Shown here: one piece after another, positions 38,122-46,880 of the stretch
How positions within the stretch are numbered: the first letter of the stretch is position 1
Layout: every line of letters begins with the position of its first letter
NCBI RefSeq assembly: GCF_014055005.1
Contig: NZ_CP059570.1
Location: forward strand, 2,666,001 to 2,730,000
Direction of reading: 5' to 3'
Source: Neisseria dentiae
GTDB taxonomy: Bacteria; Pseudomonadota; Gammaproteobacteria; Burkholderiales; Neisseriaceae
DNA length: 64,000 nt
Program-made: the position numbers and the translations under genes
The notes under the pieces: model-generated
Told to the model about the DNA's origin: nothing
The model's input: only the letters and a program-made list of their open reading frames with translations
Databases searched by the model: none

Positions 38122-38514
38122 ATGAGTATGCATGATCCTATTTCCGATATGTTGACTCGTATCCGAAATGCGCAACGTGCAAACAAGGTTGCCGTTGCTA
38201 TGCCTTCTTCCAAATTGAAATGCGCTATCGCTAAGGTTTTGAAAGAAGAAGGTTATATTGAAGACTTCGCGGTTTCTGCCGATGCAAAACCTGTTTTGGA
38301 AATCCAATTGAAATATTATGCCGGACGCCCTGTTATCGAACAGATTAAACGTGTGTCGCGTCCTGGTCTGCGTATTTACAAGGCCTCAAACGAAATTCCG
38401 AGTGTGATGAATGGTTTGGGTGTTGCAATCGTTAGCACTTCTAAGGGTGTAATGACCGACCGTAAGGCTCGTTCTGAAGGTGTTGGCGGTGAGTTGTTAT
38501 GCATTGTTGCCTAG
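38122..38514 (+). CDS. rpsH: 30S ribosomal protein S8
   Basis: 130-residue S8, a primary 16S rRNA binder and, in enterobacteria, the repressor of the spc operon. The start MSMHDPISDMLTRIRNAQ follows the family pattern; the second Met is also possible. GLGVAIVSTSKGVMTDRKAR is the C-terminal signature. Confidence 0.98.
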   Translation: MSMHDPISDMLTRIRNAQRANKVAVAMPSSKLKCAIAKVLKEEGYIEDFAVSADAKPVLEIQLKYYAGRPVIEQIKRVSRPGLRIYKASNEIPSVMNGLGVAIVSTSKGVMTDRKARSEGVGGELLCIVA

Positions 38515-38526
38515 TGGAGGATAAAT

Positions 38527-39060
38527 ATGTCACGCGTAGCTAAAAATCCAGTGACCGTTCCCGCTGGCGTTGAAGTGAAATTTGGAACTGATGCTATTGT
38601 TATCAAAGGAAAGAATGGAGAGTTGTCTCTGCCCTTGACTGATAATGTGGCTATTGAATTGAATGACGGTCAGTTGACCTTTACCGCTAAAGACAACAGT
38701 AAACAGGCTAACGCAATGTCTGGTACTGCGCGTGCTTTAGTCAATAATATGGTTAAAGGTGTTTCTGAAGGCTTTGAGAAAAAATTACAATTGATTGGCG
38801 TGGGCTATCGTGCTCAGGCTCAAGGTAAAGTATTGAATCTTTCTCTGGGCTTTTCCCATCCCATCGTTCATGAAATGCCTGAAGGTGTTTCAGTACAAAC
38901 CCCGAGTCAAACAGAAATTATTTTGACAGGTGCCGATAAACAGGTTGTTGGTCAGGTTGCTGCCGAAATCCGCGCTTACCGCTCACCCGAGCCTTATAAA
39001 GGTAAAGGTGTACGTTATGTCGGCGAAGTGGTAGTGATGAAAGAAGCCAAGAAGAAATAA
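38527..39060 (+). CDS. rplF: 50S ribosomal protein L6
   Basis: 177-residue L6 with two similar domains, near the factor-binding site; the conserved end RSPEPYKGKGVRYVGEVV is present. It lies 12 bases after rpsH. Confidence 0.98.
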   Translation: MSRVAKNPVTVPAGVEVKFGTDAIVIKGKNGELSLPLTDNVAIELNDGQLTFTAKDNSKQANAMSGTARALVNNMVKGVSEGFEKKLQLIGVGYRAQAQGKVLNLSLGFSHPIVHEMPEGVSVQTPSQTEIILTGADKQVVGQVAAEIRAYRSPEPYKGKGVRYVGEVVVMKEAKKK

Positions 39061-39074
39061 TTGAGGTTTTTCTA

Positions 39075-39428
39075 ATGAATAAACATGTAACCCGACTCCG
39101 TCGCGCACGCAAAACCCGTGCTCGTATTGCGGATTTGAAAATGGTTAGATTGTGCGTATTCCGTTCAAACAGCCATATTTATGCTCAAGTTATCAGTGCT
39201 GAGGGCGATAAAGTTTTGGCTCAAGCCTCTACTTTGGAAGCTGAAGTGCGCGATAGCTTGAAATCAGGTAGTAATGTTGAGGCGGCTGCGGTTGTTGGTA
39301 AGCGTATTGCTGAAAAAGCAAAAGCTGCAGGTGTTGAAAAAGTTGCTTTCGATCGTTCTGGTTTTCAATATCATGGTCGTGTGAAAGCTTTGGCAGAAGC
39401 CGCACGTGAAAACGGTTTAAGCTTCTAA
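39075..39428 (+). CDS. rplR: 50S ribosomal protein L18
   Basis: 117-residue L18, a 5S rRNA-binding protein. RLCVFRSNSHIYAQVI near residues 26-41 and the C-terminal FDRSGFQYHGRVKALAEAAR are conserved. Confidence 0.97.
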   Translation: MNKHVTRLRRARKTRARIADLKMVRLCVFRSNSHIYAQVISAEGDKVLAQASTLEAEVRDSLKSGSNVEAAAVVGKRIAEKAKAAGVEKVAFDRSGFQYHGRVKALAEAARENGLSF

Positions 39429-39445
39429 AGATTTGGAGATTTCAG

Positions 39446-39964
39446 ATGGCAAAACATGAGATTGAAGAGCGTGGTGACGGCTTAATCGAAAAAATGGTGG
39501 CCGTTAACCGTGTAACAAAAGTGGTTAAGGGCGGTCGTATTATGGCTTTTTCCGCTCTGACAGTTGTCGGTGATGGTGATGGCCGTATCGGTATGGGTAA
39601 GGGTAAATCCAAAGAGGTTCCGGTTGCTGTACAGAAAGCGATGGATCAAGCCCGCCGTTCGATGATTAAAGTACCTTTGAAAAACGGTACCATTCATCAT
39701 GAAGTAATTGGTAAGCATGGTGCAACCCGTGTATTTATGCAACCTGCCAAAGAGGGTAGTGGTGTAAAGGCAGGCGGCCCGATGCGCTTGGTTTTTGATG
39801 CTATGGGTATCCATAATATTTCTGCAAAAGTGCATGGCTCTACTAATCCGTATAACATCGTGCGAGCTACCTTGGATGGTTTATCCAAGTTATACACTCC
39901 TGCGGATATCGCTGCAAAGCGTGGGTTGACTGTTGAAGATATTTTAGGAGCTAACCATGACTGA
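39446..39964 (+). CDS. rpsE: 30S ribosomal protein S5
   Basis: 172-residue S5, involved in decoding fidelity. KVVKGGRIMAFSALTVVGDG near residues 28-47 is the region where spectinomycin-resistance changes arise in Neisseria; no deletion is visible. Its stop overlaps the rpmD start by 8 bases. Confidence 0.98.
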   Translation: MAKHEIEERGDGLIEKMVAVNRVTKVVKGGRIMAFSALTVVGDGDGRIGMGKGKSKEVPVAVQKAMDQARRSMIKVPLKNGTIHHEVIGKHGATRVFMQPAKEGSGVKAGGPMRLVFDAMGIHNISAKVHGSTNPYNIVRATLDGLSKLYTPADIAAKRGLTVEDILGANHD

Positions 39965-40142
39965 ACAAAAGAAAATCAAAGTAACTTTGATTAAAAGTTT
40001 GATTGGCACTATCGAAGCACATCGTGCCTGTGCACGTGGCCTGGGTCTGCGCCGCCGCGAGCATACAGTAGAGGTTTTGGATACTCCTGAGAATCGTGGC
40101 ATGATTAATAAAATCAGCTACCTGTTGAAAGTGGAGTCTTGA
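39957..40142 (+). CDS. rpmD: 50S ribosomal protein L30
   Basis: 61-residue L30 (KVTLIKSLIGTIEAHRACARGLGLRR). It starts inside the end of rpsE, implying coupling, and rplO begins one base after its stop codon. Confidence 0.96.
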   Translation: MTEQKKIKVTLIKSLIGTIEAHRACARGLGLRRREHTVEVLDTPENRGMINKISYLLKVES

Positions 40143-40143
40143 T

Positions 40144-40578
40144 ATGTTTTTAAATACTATTCAACCTGCCGAAGGTTCGACTCACGCCAAGAGACGTGTG
40201 GGTCGCGGTATTGGTAGTGGTTTAGGCAAAACCGGTGGTCGCGGCCACAAAGGTCAAAAAAGCCGCGCAGGTGGTTTTCATAAAGTAGGCTTTGAGGGTG
40301 GTCAAATGCCCTTGCAGCGCCGTTTGCCCAAGCGTGGTTTTAAATCTTTAACTGCAGCCGCGAACGCTGAAGTTCGATTGGGTGAGTTGGAGTTGGTGGC
40401 TGTGAGCGAAATCGATGTATTGGTTTTGAAGCAAGCTGGTTTAATAGGTGCTAATGTATTGAATGTAAAAGTTATTGCGTCTGGTTCTATCAGTAAGGCA
40501 ATTACTTTGAAAGGCATTAAAGCCACTAAAGGTGCAAAAGCTGCTATTGAAGCTGCCGGCGGTAAAGTAGAAGAATAA
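40144..40578 (+). CDS. rplO: 50S ribosomal protein L15
   Basis: 144-residue L15 with the glycine-rich N-terminal extension RVGRGIGSGLGKTGGRGHKGQ at about residues 18-38 that threads into 23S rRNA. The spacing to secY is 15 bases. Confidence 0.97.
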   Translation: MFLNTIQPAEGSTHAKRRVGRGIGSGLGKTGGRGHKGQKSRAGGFHKVGFEGGQMPLQRRLPKRGFKSLTAAANAEVRLGELELVAVSEIDVLVLKQAGLIGANVLNVKVIASGSISKAITLKGIKATKGAKAAIEAAGGKVEE

Positions 40579-40593
40579 GACTTGGATTATTAA

Positions 40594-41907
40594 GTGGCTA
40601 ATCAACTTTCCTCATCAGATTTATCCAAATTCGGTGACTTGAAAAAACGCCTGTTGTTCTTGTTGGGCGCATTGATTGTATTCCGCATTGGTGCACATAT
40701 TCCTGTGCCAGGGGTTGATGCAGCTGCTTTGGCTAAGTTATACGAAAGCGCAAGCAGCGGTATTCTGGGTATGTTGAATATGTTCTCAGGAGGTTCGCTC
40801 GAGCGCTTTAGTATTTTTGCAATTGGTATTATGCCGTATATTTCGGCGTCAATTATTGTTCAATTGGCATCGGAAATCCTCCCTTCTCTGAAGGCTCTGA
40901 AAAAAGAGGGAGAAGCTGGGCGCAAAATCATCACCAAATATACCCGTTATGGTACTGTGGTTCTGGCTGTCATGCAGAGCTTCGGTGTGGCTACATTTGT
41001 ATATCAGCAAAATGTAGTCGTCGTTTCACAGCTGGAGTTTTTTATCTCTACTGTTGTTTGCTTGGTAACTGGCACTATGTTTTTGATGTGGTTGGGCGAG
41101 CAAATGACCGAGCGGGGGATAGGCAACGGTATTTCATTGATCATCACAGCAGGCATCGCGGCAGGTATTCCGGCCGGAGCTGCGCAACTTGTTACCCTTA
41201 CAAGTCAGGGATCAATGAGCATGTTAACGGCTGTGTCTATTGTGGTAGGTGCCTTGTTGCTGATTTATATTGTGGTATTTTTTGAAAGTGCCCAGCGTAA
41301 AGTACCGGTTCATTATGCCAAACGTCAGCTCGGTAGCAGGATTGTGCAAGGTCAGAATACACATATGCCTTTTAAGCTGAATATGGCAGGTGTAATTCCG
41401 CCTATTTTTGCTTCCAGCATAATTCTGTTTCCTTCAACGCTTTTAAGTTGGTTCGGCTCTACAAACACAGACAGTTGGCTGCATAAAGTAGCAGGTTTGT
41501 TGCAGCATGGACAACCTGTATATATTTTATTATTTGCAGCAACCATTATTTTCTTTTGTTATTTTTATACGGCGTTGGTATTCAGTCCGAAAGAGATGGC
41601 AGAGAATTTGAAGAAAAGCGGGGCATTTATTCCAGGTATTAGACCGGGGGAGCAAACCTCCAGATATTTGGAAAAAGTTGTTTTGCGCTTGACTTTGTTT
41701 GGTGCTTTATACATAACCATTATTTGTTTGATTCCGGAATTTTTAACTACGGCTTTGAATATTCCTTTCTATTTGGGCGGCACCTCATTGTTAATCTTGG
41801 TAGTAGTAACCATGGATTTCCATACGCAAATTGCTTCATATAGAGTTACTCAACAATATGAGCATTTGATTAAGCAACCTGATATGAAATCATTATCTCG
41901 TAAGTGA
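40594..41907 (+). CDS. secY: Preprotein translocase subunit SecY (GTG start)
   Basis: 437-residue core channel of the Sec translocon with ten predicted membrane helices. Its start codon is GTG; I chose it because MANQLSSSDLSKFGDLKKRL fits the family N-terminus and no earlier ATG exists. The plug-region motif and the cytoplasmic loop YAKRQLGSRIVQGQNTHMPFKLNMAGVIPPIF are intact. With SecG (also in this window) and SecE it forms the channel that SecA/SecB substrates use. It is distinctly AT-richer than genes outside this operon. Confidence 0.97.
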   Translation: MANQLSSSDLSKFGDLKKRLLFLLGALIVFRIGAHIPVPGVDAAALAKLYESASSGILGMLNMFSGGSLERFSIFAIGIMPYISASIIVQLASEILPSLKALKKEGEAGRKIITKYTRYGTVVLAVMQSFGVATFVYQQNVVVVSQLEFFISTVVCLVTGTMFLMWLGEQMTERGIGNGISLIITAGIAAGIPAGAAQLVTLTSQGSMSMLTAVSIVVGALLLIYIVVFFESAQRKVPVHYAKRQLGSRIVQGQNTHMPFKLNMAGVIPPIFASSIILFPSTLLSWFGSTNTDSWLHKVAGLLQHGQPVYILLFAATIIFFCYFYTALVFSPKEMAENLKKSGAFIPGIRPGEQTSRYLEKVVLRLTLFGALYITIICLIPEFLTTALNIPFYLGGTSLLILVVVTMDFHTQIASYRVTQQYEHLIKQPDMKSLSRK

Positions 41908-41910
41908 ATT

Positions 41911-42129
41911 ATGGCTAAAGAAGATACCATACAAATGCAGGGTGAGATTCTCGAGACCCTGCCGAATGCAACTTTTAAAGTAAAGCTCGAAAATGACCAT
42001 GTTGTTTTAGGGCATATTTCCGGCAAGATGCGTATGCACTATATACGTATCTCTCCGGGTGATAAGGTTACCGTTGAGCTGACCCCCTATGATTTGACTC
42101 GGGCACGAATCGTGTTTCGAGCCAGATAA
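41911..42129 (+). CDS. infA: Translation initiation factor IF-1
   Basis: 72-residue OB-fold factor that blocks the ribosomal A site during initiation (MAKEDTIQMQGEILETLPNA ... GDKVTVELTPYDLTRARI). It lies between secY and rpmJ, a common position in betaproteobacteria. Confidence 0.97.
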   Translation: MAKEDTIQMQGEILETLPNATFKVKLENDHVVLGHISGKMRMHYIRISPGDKVTVELTPYDLTRARIVFRAR

Positions 42130-42147
42130 TTTAAGAAAGGAAATAAA

Positions 42148-42261
42148 ATGCGTGTACAACCTTCTGTAAAGAAAATTTGCCGTAACTGTAAGATTATTCG
42201 CCGTAATCGAGTAGTTCGTGTGATTTGTACTGATCCCCGTCACAAGCAGCGTCAAGGCTAA
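42148..42261 (+). CDS. rpmJ: 50S ribosomal protein L36
   Basis: 37-residue L36 (MRVQPSVKKICRNCKIIRRN ... RHKQRQG). It has the four zinc ligands C11, C14, C27 and H32 (Cys-Cys-Cys-His type). AAGAAAGGAA is its ribosome-binding site. It is followed by rpsM after 64 bases. Confidence 0.95.
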   Translation: MRVQPSVKKICRNCKIIRRNRVVRVICTDPRHKQRQG

Positions 42262-42325
42262 CTGGTGTTTTGCCAAGCCTGATTTTGTGGTATAGTGACA
42301 AACTTTTGCCCTTAAAGGAAAAAAT

Positions 42326-42688
42326 ATGGCTCGTATTGCAGGGGTGAACATCCCTAATAATGCCCATATCGTAATTGGCCTACAGGCTATTTACGGTATT
42401 GGTTCTACTCGTGCTAAATTGATTTGTGAGGCTGCGAAAATCGAGCCGAGCACTAAAGTAAAAGATTTAGACGAGTCTCAATTGGAAGCCTTGCGTGAGC
42501 AAGTTTCCAAATATGAAGTAGAAGGTGATTTGCGTCGTGAAGTAACGATGAGCATCAAGCGTTTGATGGATATGGGCTGCTACCGCGGTTTCAGACATCG
42601 CCGCGGTTTGCCTTGTCGTGGCCAACGCACGCGTACCAATGCCCGTACCCGCAAAGGTCCGCGCAAAGCGATTGCCGGTAAAAAATAA
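42326..42688 (+). CDS. rpsM: 30S ribosomal protein S13
   Basis: 120-residue S13 of the small-subunit head (MARIAGVNIPNNAHIVIGLQ; C-terminal GQRTRTNARTRKGPRKAIAG). TGTGGTATAGTGACA in the spacer could hold a -10 for an alpha-operon promoter, but no good -35 is seen. Confidence 0.97.
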   Translation: MARIAGVNIPNNAHIVIGLQAIYGIGSTRAKLICEAAKIEPSTKVKDLDESQLEALREQVSKYEVEGDLRREVTMSIKRLMDMGCYRGFRHRRGLPCRGQRTRTNARTRKGPRKAIAGKK

Positions 42689-42706
42689 TTTTTAAGGATT
42701 TGATTG

Positions 42707-43102
42707 ATGGCTAAAGCAAACACAGCTTCACGTGTACGCAAAAAAGTACGTAAAACCGTGAGTGAAGGTATTGTGCATGTTCATGCTTCTTTTAACAATA
42801 CCATCATTACTATCACCGACCGTCAAGGCAATGCATTGTCTTGGGCTACCTCAGGCGGCGCTGGTTTTAAAGGTTCGCGTAAAAGTACACCTTTTGCTGC
42901 TCAGGTAGCAGCAGAAGCCGCTGGTAAAGTTGCCCAAGAGTATGGCGTTAAAAATTTGGAAGTTCGTATCAAAGGCCCGGGTCCCGGCCGTGAATCTTCT
43001 GTTCGTGCGCTCAACGCTCTTGGTTTCAAGATTACCAGCATTACCGACGTTACCCCGTTGCCCCATAACGGTTGCCGTCCGCCTAAGAAACGTCGTATTT
43101 AA
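42707..43102 (+). CDS. rpsK: 30S ribosomal protein S11
   Basis: 131-residue S11 of the platform region. I chose the ATG at 42707 over a TTG one codon earlier; AAGGATTTG lies upstream. The conserved [19 protein letters not shown] and C-terminal [18 protein letters not shown] are present. Confidence 0.97.
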
Positions 43103-43121
43103 TATTGGAGTGATTTGAGAT

Positions 43122-43742
43122 ATGGCACGTTATATTGGCCCTAAATGTAAATTGGCCCGCCGCGAAGGTACAGATTTATTTTTAAAGAGCGCGCGCCGCT
43201 CTTTGGAATCTAAGTGCAAAATGGATTCTGCGCCCGGTCAGCATGGTGCTAAAAAGCCCCGTCTTTCCGATTATGGTTTGCAGTTGCGTGAGAAACAAAA
43301 AATCCGCCGTATTTATGGTGTTTTAGAGCGCCAGTTCCGTCGTTATTTCGCAGAAGCTGCGCGTCGTAAAGGCTCTACCGGCGAATTGTTGCTCCAGTTG
43401 TTGGAGTCGCGCTTGGATAATGTTGTATACAGAATGGGTTTCGGCTCTACCCGTGCAGAAGCACGTCAGTTGGTATCGCACAAAGCTATTACTGTAAACG
43501 GTCAGGTAGTGAATATCCCTTCTTACCAAGTTAAGGCCGGCGATGTTGTTAGCGTTCGTGAAAAAGCTAAAAAACAAGTCCGCATTCAAGAAGCTTTGGG
43601 TTTGGCAACGCAAATCGGTTTGCCCAGCTGGGTTTCTGTCGACGCAAACAAAATGGAAGGCGTATTCAAAAATATGCCTGATCGCTCAGAATTGACTGGC
43701 GATATTAATGAACAGCTGGTGGTAGAGTTCTACTCTAAATAA
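43122..43742 (+). CDS. rpsD: 30S ribosomal protein S4
   Basis: 206-residue S4, an assembly initiator and fidelity protein; in enterobacteria it is the alpha-operon repressor. It contains an S4 RNA-binding domain (LDNVVYRMGFGSTRAEARQLVSHKAI near 96-121). Full length. Confidence 0.98.
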   Translation: MARYIGPKCKLARREGTDLFLKSARRSLESKCKMDSAPGQHGAKKPRLSDYGLQLREKQKIRRIYGVLERQFRRYFAEAARRKGSTGELLLQLLESRLDNVVYRMGFGSTRAEARQLVSHKAITVNGQVVNIPSYQVKAGDVVSVREKAKKQVRIQEALGLATQIGLPSWVSVDANKMEGVFKNMPDRSELTGDINEQLVVEFYSK

Positions 43743-43768
43743 TTACTAGCTCAGTGAGGGACAGTTAA

Positions 43769-44755
43769 ATGCAAAACAGCACTTCCGAATTTTTGAAACC
43801 CCGTCAAATCGATGTGGATAACTTGTCTGCCACCCGTGCGAAAGTATCTATGCAGCCGTTTGAACGTGGTTTCGGTCATACCCTTGGTAATGCTTTGCGT
43901 CGTATCTTACTGTCATCCATGAACGGTTTTGCACCTACTGAAGTGGCTATTGCCGGTGTTTTGCACGAATATTCTACCGTTGACGGTGTTCAAGAAGATG
44001 TCGTTGATATTTTATTGAACCTGAAAGGTGTGGTTTTCAAACTGCATGGTCGTAGCCAAGTTCAGTTAACCTTGAAGAAGTCTGGAGCGGGTGCCGTGGT
44101 GGCAGGCGATATCAGCCTGCCTCACGATGTGGAAATCATCAATCCTGAGCACGTTATTTGCCATCTTTCCGACAACGGTCAGATTGAGATGGAAATTAAA
44201 GTGGAGCAGGGGCGGGGTTACCAGTCTGTTTCCGGCCGTCGGGTTATTCGCGATGAAAACCGACAAATCGGTGCAATTCAGTTGGATGCGAGCTTTTCGC
44301 CCATCAGCCGTGTTAGTTTTGAAGTTGAACCTGCACGTGTAGAGCAGCGTACGGATTTGGATCGTTTGGTGTTAGATATCGAAACCGACGGTTCTATCGA
44401 TCCGGAAGAGGCAGTTCGTAGTGCAGCGCGTATTTTGATTGACCAAATGTCTATTTTTGCCGATTTGCAAGGCACGCCGGTTGAAGAGGTTGAAGAAAAA
44501 GCGCCTCCTATCGACCCGATTCTGTTGCGCCCGGTAGATGATTTGGAATTGACAGTACGTTCGGCTAACTGCTTGAAAGCTGAAGATATTTATTATATTG
44601 GCGATTTGATTCAGCGTACCGAAACCGAACTTTTGAAGACACCTAATTTGGGTAGGAAATCTTTGAATGAAATCAAAGAAGTTTTGGCTTCCAAAGGTTT
44701 GACGTTGGGTTCTAAGCTGGAAGCTTGGCCGCCGGTGGGCTTGGAAAAGCCGTAA
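43769..44755 (+). CDS. rpoA: RNA polymerase alpha subunit
   Basis: 328-residue alpha subunit. The N-terminal assembly domain (RGFGHTLGNALRRILLSSM near 34-52) dimerises and recruits beta and beta-prime. The C-terminal domain (about 250-328; DDLELTVRSANCLKAEDIYYIGDL ... LGRKSLNEIKEVL) binds UP elements and activators. It is encoded between rpsD and rplQ, as in other proteobacterial alpha operons. Confidence 0.98.
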   Translation: MQNSTSEFLKPRQIDVDNLSATRAKVSMQPFERGFGHTLGNALRRILLSSMNGFAPTEVAIAGVLHEYSTVDGVQEDVVDILLNLKGVVFKLHGRSQVQLTLKKSGAGAVVAGDISLPHDVEIINPEHVICHLSDNGQIEMEIKVEQGRGYQSVSGRRVIRDENRQIGAIQLDASFSPISRVSFEVEPARVEQRTDLDRLVLDIETDGSIDPEEAVRSAARILIDQMSIFADLQGTPVEEVEEKAPPIDPILLRPVDDLELTVRSANCLKAEDIYYIGDLIQRTETELLKTPNLGRKSLNEIKEVLASKGLTLGSKLEAWPPVGLEKP

Positions 44756-44780
44756 GTTTGAAGATTAAAGGATAAGTAAG

Positions 44781-45155
44781 ATGCGTCATCGTAATGGCAA
44801 TCGTAAATTAAACCGTACCAGCAGCCACCGTGCTGCGATGCTGCGCAATATGGCCAATTCTTTATTGAGCCATGAAACCATCGTAACCACTTTGCCGAAG
44901 GCTAAAGAGTTGCGCCGTGTGGTGGAGCCCTTGATTACTTTGGGTAAAAAACCTTCGCTGGCAAACCGCCGCTTGGCATTCAACCGCACCCGTGACCGTG
45001 ATGTGGTGGTAAAACTGTTCGATGAGTTGGGCCCGCGCTTTGCTGCCCGCAACGGCGGTTATATCCGTATTTTGAAATATGGTTTCCGCAAAGGCGATAA
45101 TGCTCCGTTGGCATTGGTTGAGTTGGTGGATAAAGCTGCTGAAGCAGCAGAATAA
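44781..45155 (+). CDS. rplQ: 50S ribosomal protein L17
   Basis: 124-residue L17 (MRHRNGNRKLNRTSSHRAAM), last gene of the rplC-rplQ run, followed by a strong terminator. Confidence 0.98.
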   Translation: MRHRNGNRKLNRTSSHRAAMLRNMANSLLSHETIVTTLPKAKELRRVVEPLITLGKKPSLANRRLAFNRTRDRDVVVKLFDELGPRFAARNGGYIRILKYGFRKGDNAPLALVELVDKAAEAAE

Positions 45156-45177
45156 TCCGGCAGTTTGATTCGAATTG

Positions 45178-45215
45178 AAACCGTATCCGGCTAAACCGGA
45201 TACGGTTTTTATTTT
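45178..45215 (+). terminator. Terminator of the ribosomal operon
   Basis: AACCGTATCCGG - ctaaa - CCGGATACGGTTTTTATTTTT: a 12-bp perfect stem with a T-rich tail, 22 bases after rplQ. Confidence 0.95.
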
Positions 45216-45275
45216 TGATGTCTTTGAAAGTATGTTAGGGCCGCTTGAAATATTCACTCACCGTTTATAAAGATT

Positions 45276-45633
45276 GAGACCTTTGCAAAAAAACCAGTTC
45301 GAACTTGAAAACGTTTGTGTCTTGTCATCAGTTTCGCCAGTCCGCTGCGCTACCCCATGCAGGCGGGAATCCAGCCTTAAAACCATCAAGTGTTTTATAG
45401 TGGATTAAAATAAGAATGCCGAAGTAGGGTAAAACGATTCTTTAGCATATCGCCCAATTGCAAGTTTGAATGCAGTTATTTCATTTCGGAGTTTTTATTT
45501 GAATTCACTATATTTGAATAACTTGCAAAAAACGACTGGATTCCCGCCTGCATGGGGTAGCGCAGCGGACTGGCGAAGCTAATGACGATAATCGGATGTT
45601 TCAAACAGCCTAAACGAATATTGCAAAGGTCTC
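45276..45633. repeat. Large GAGACCTTTGCAAAA-bounded repeat with 42-bp inverted arms and an inserted element
   Basis: Outer ends are GAGACCTTTGCAAAA and TTGCAAAGGTCTC. Inside, a 42-bp arm starting TTCGCCAGTCCGCTGCGC (45333-45374) is repeated perfectly in inverted orientation at 45536-45577. Between the arms sits the 117-bp MITE-like element. The nesting shows that the 117-bp element entered an already palindromic repeat, or moves with it. This accounts for much of the 909-base gap between rplQ and thiM. Confidence 0.85.
45396..45512. mobile_element. 117-bp MITE-like element, copy 2
   Basis: Same sequence as 18766-18882, from TATAGTGGATTAAAATAAG to GAATTCACTATA, with no visible difference. Two identical copies 26.6 kb apart imply recent movement. 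Confidence 0.85.
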
Positions 45634-45858
45634 AGGTTGATTGACTATAAATAGAAACGGATCGGTATGTTTTTTCGGTTTAATGAAGAAACGGAGGGGT
45701 AGGTGATAATTTGTTTTGATGCGAAAGCAAACGCATTGGTCGGGCGTATTCAAACGGCTATGGCTCCCTGCTATTAAAGCTCCGGGCGGCATCACTTCTT
45801 ACGCAGATGGCCATTTATCGCTTGCATTCTTTTTAGAAATTACATAATATTCATTTGC

Positions 45859-45938
45859 TTAGTCGGGGTGCTGTCGTGATGGACGGCTGAGATGATACCC
45901 GTGAACCTGATACAGTTAATACTGGCGTAGGAAACTAA
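45859..45938 (+). ncRNA. TPP riboswitch upstream of thiM
   Basis: TCGGGGTGC ... GGCTGAGATGATACCC GTGAACCTGATA ... ACTGGCGTAGGGAA-type core: the sequence reads CGGCTGAGATGATACCCGTG then AACCTGATACAGTTAATACT then GGCGTAGGAA. CUGAGA, ACCTGAT and the GCGTAGGGAA-like end are the hallmark TPP-binding segments. TTAGT and ACTAA close P1. Followed by an intrinsic terminator, so thiamine pyrophosphate probably switches off thiMD transcription. Confidence 0.95.
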
Positions 45939-45970
45939 AATGGCAGCCATCTGTTTGGGAATTGATTTGA

Positions 45971-46017
45971 AAACCGCAACCGATGCCGTTTGAAACGGTA
46001 TCCGGTTGCGGTTTTTT
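45971..46017 (+). terminator. Riboswitch-controlled terminator before thiM
   Basis: AACCGCAACCG ... CGGTTGCGGTTTTTTG, an 11-bp stem enclosing GCCGTTTGAAACGGT, with a T tail, between the TPP aptamer and the thiM start. Placement indicates the expression platform. Confidence 0.9.
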
Positions 46018-46064
46018 GTTTTCCTATGCGTTTTATTGTTAGAGCCAAAGGAGGAGCTTATACC

Positions 46065-46880
46065 ATGCAATTTCATTATTTGGCCGAAGTGCGCAGTAAA
46101 AATCCGTTGATTCACAATATTACCAATATCGTTGCTGCCCATTTTTCTGCAAACGGTTTGCTGGCGGTGGGCGCGTCGCCGATTATGGCCGACAGTGTGG
46201 AAGAAATGGAGGAATTGGCTGCATTAAGTTCTGCCTTGGTGTTGAATATCGGCACGTTGGATGCCGATAAGATACAGGCGATGTTGGTTGCCGGCCGTTC
46301 GGCCAACCGGGCCGGCGTGCCGGTGGTGTTGGATCCGGTGGGCGTTGGCGCCACGGCATTTCGGCGGGATACTGTTCAAACTTTGTTGCAGGAGATCCGT
46401 TTGGCGGCGATTCGCGGTAATGCGGGAGAAATGGCGCAGCTTGCAGGAGTGGCTTGGTCGGCCAAAGGCGTGGACGCGGGCAGCGGAGCGGCCGATGTGG
46501 GGGCGATTACGGCGGCTGTTGCGCGCCGTTATGAAACGGTTGCCGTGGTGAGCGGCGAAACCGACTATGTTTCAGACGGCCTGAAACTGGCGGTATTAAA
46601 CAACGGTACGCCTTTGCTGCCCAGCATCACCACATCCGGTTGCCTGCTCAGCGCGGTATGCGGCGCATTTTTGGCCGTGGCGCCCGCAAACGATTATCTG
46701 GCGGCGGCAATTGAGGCCTGCACGGCATACGGTGTGGCGGCAGAGCGGGCAGCCGCAGGGTTGCAGAACACGCAGCACGGCACGTTTATGATCCGCTTTA
46801 TCGACAGCTTGGCCGCAGTAACAACAGAACAGGTTGCCGCCGCAGCCAAAGTGCGGTGGGCAGATATAGAGGCCGTCTGA
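46065..46880 (+). CDS. thiM: Hydroxyethylthiazole kinase
   Basis: 271-residue kinase that phosphorylates 4-methyl-5-hydroxyethylthiazole in thiamine salvage. NPLIHNITNIVAAHFSANGLLAVGASPIM near residues 13-41, VVLDPVGVGATAFR near 88 and TTSGCLLSAVCGAF near 193 are the family motifs; the catalytic Cys lies in TSGC. I chose the start MQFHYLAEV after AAAGGAGGAG; an upstream in-frame ATG lies within the terminator. The stop sits inside an uptake-sequence hairpin. Confidence 0.95.
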   Translation: MQFHYLAEVRSKNPLIHNITNIVAAHFSANGLLAVGASPIMADSVEEMEELAALSSALVLNIGTLDADKIQAMLVAGRSANRAGVPVVLDPVGVGATAFRRDTVQTLLQEIRLAAIRGNAGEMAQLAGVAWSAKGVDAGSGAADVGAITAAVARRYETVAVVSGETDYVSDGLKLAVLNNGTPLLPSITTSGCLLSAVCGAFLAVAPANDYLAAAIEACTAYGVAAERAAAGLQNTQHGTFMIRFIDSLAAVTTEQVAAAAKVRWADIEAV

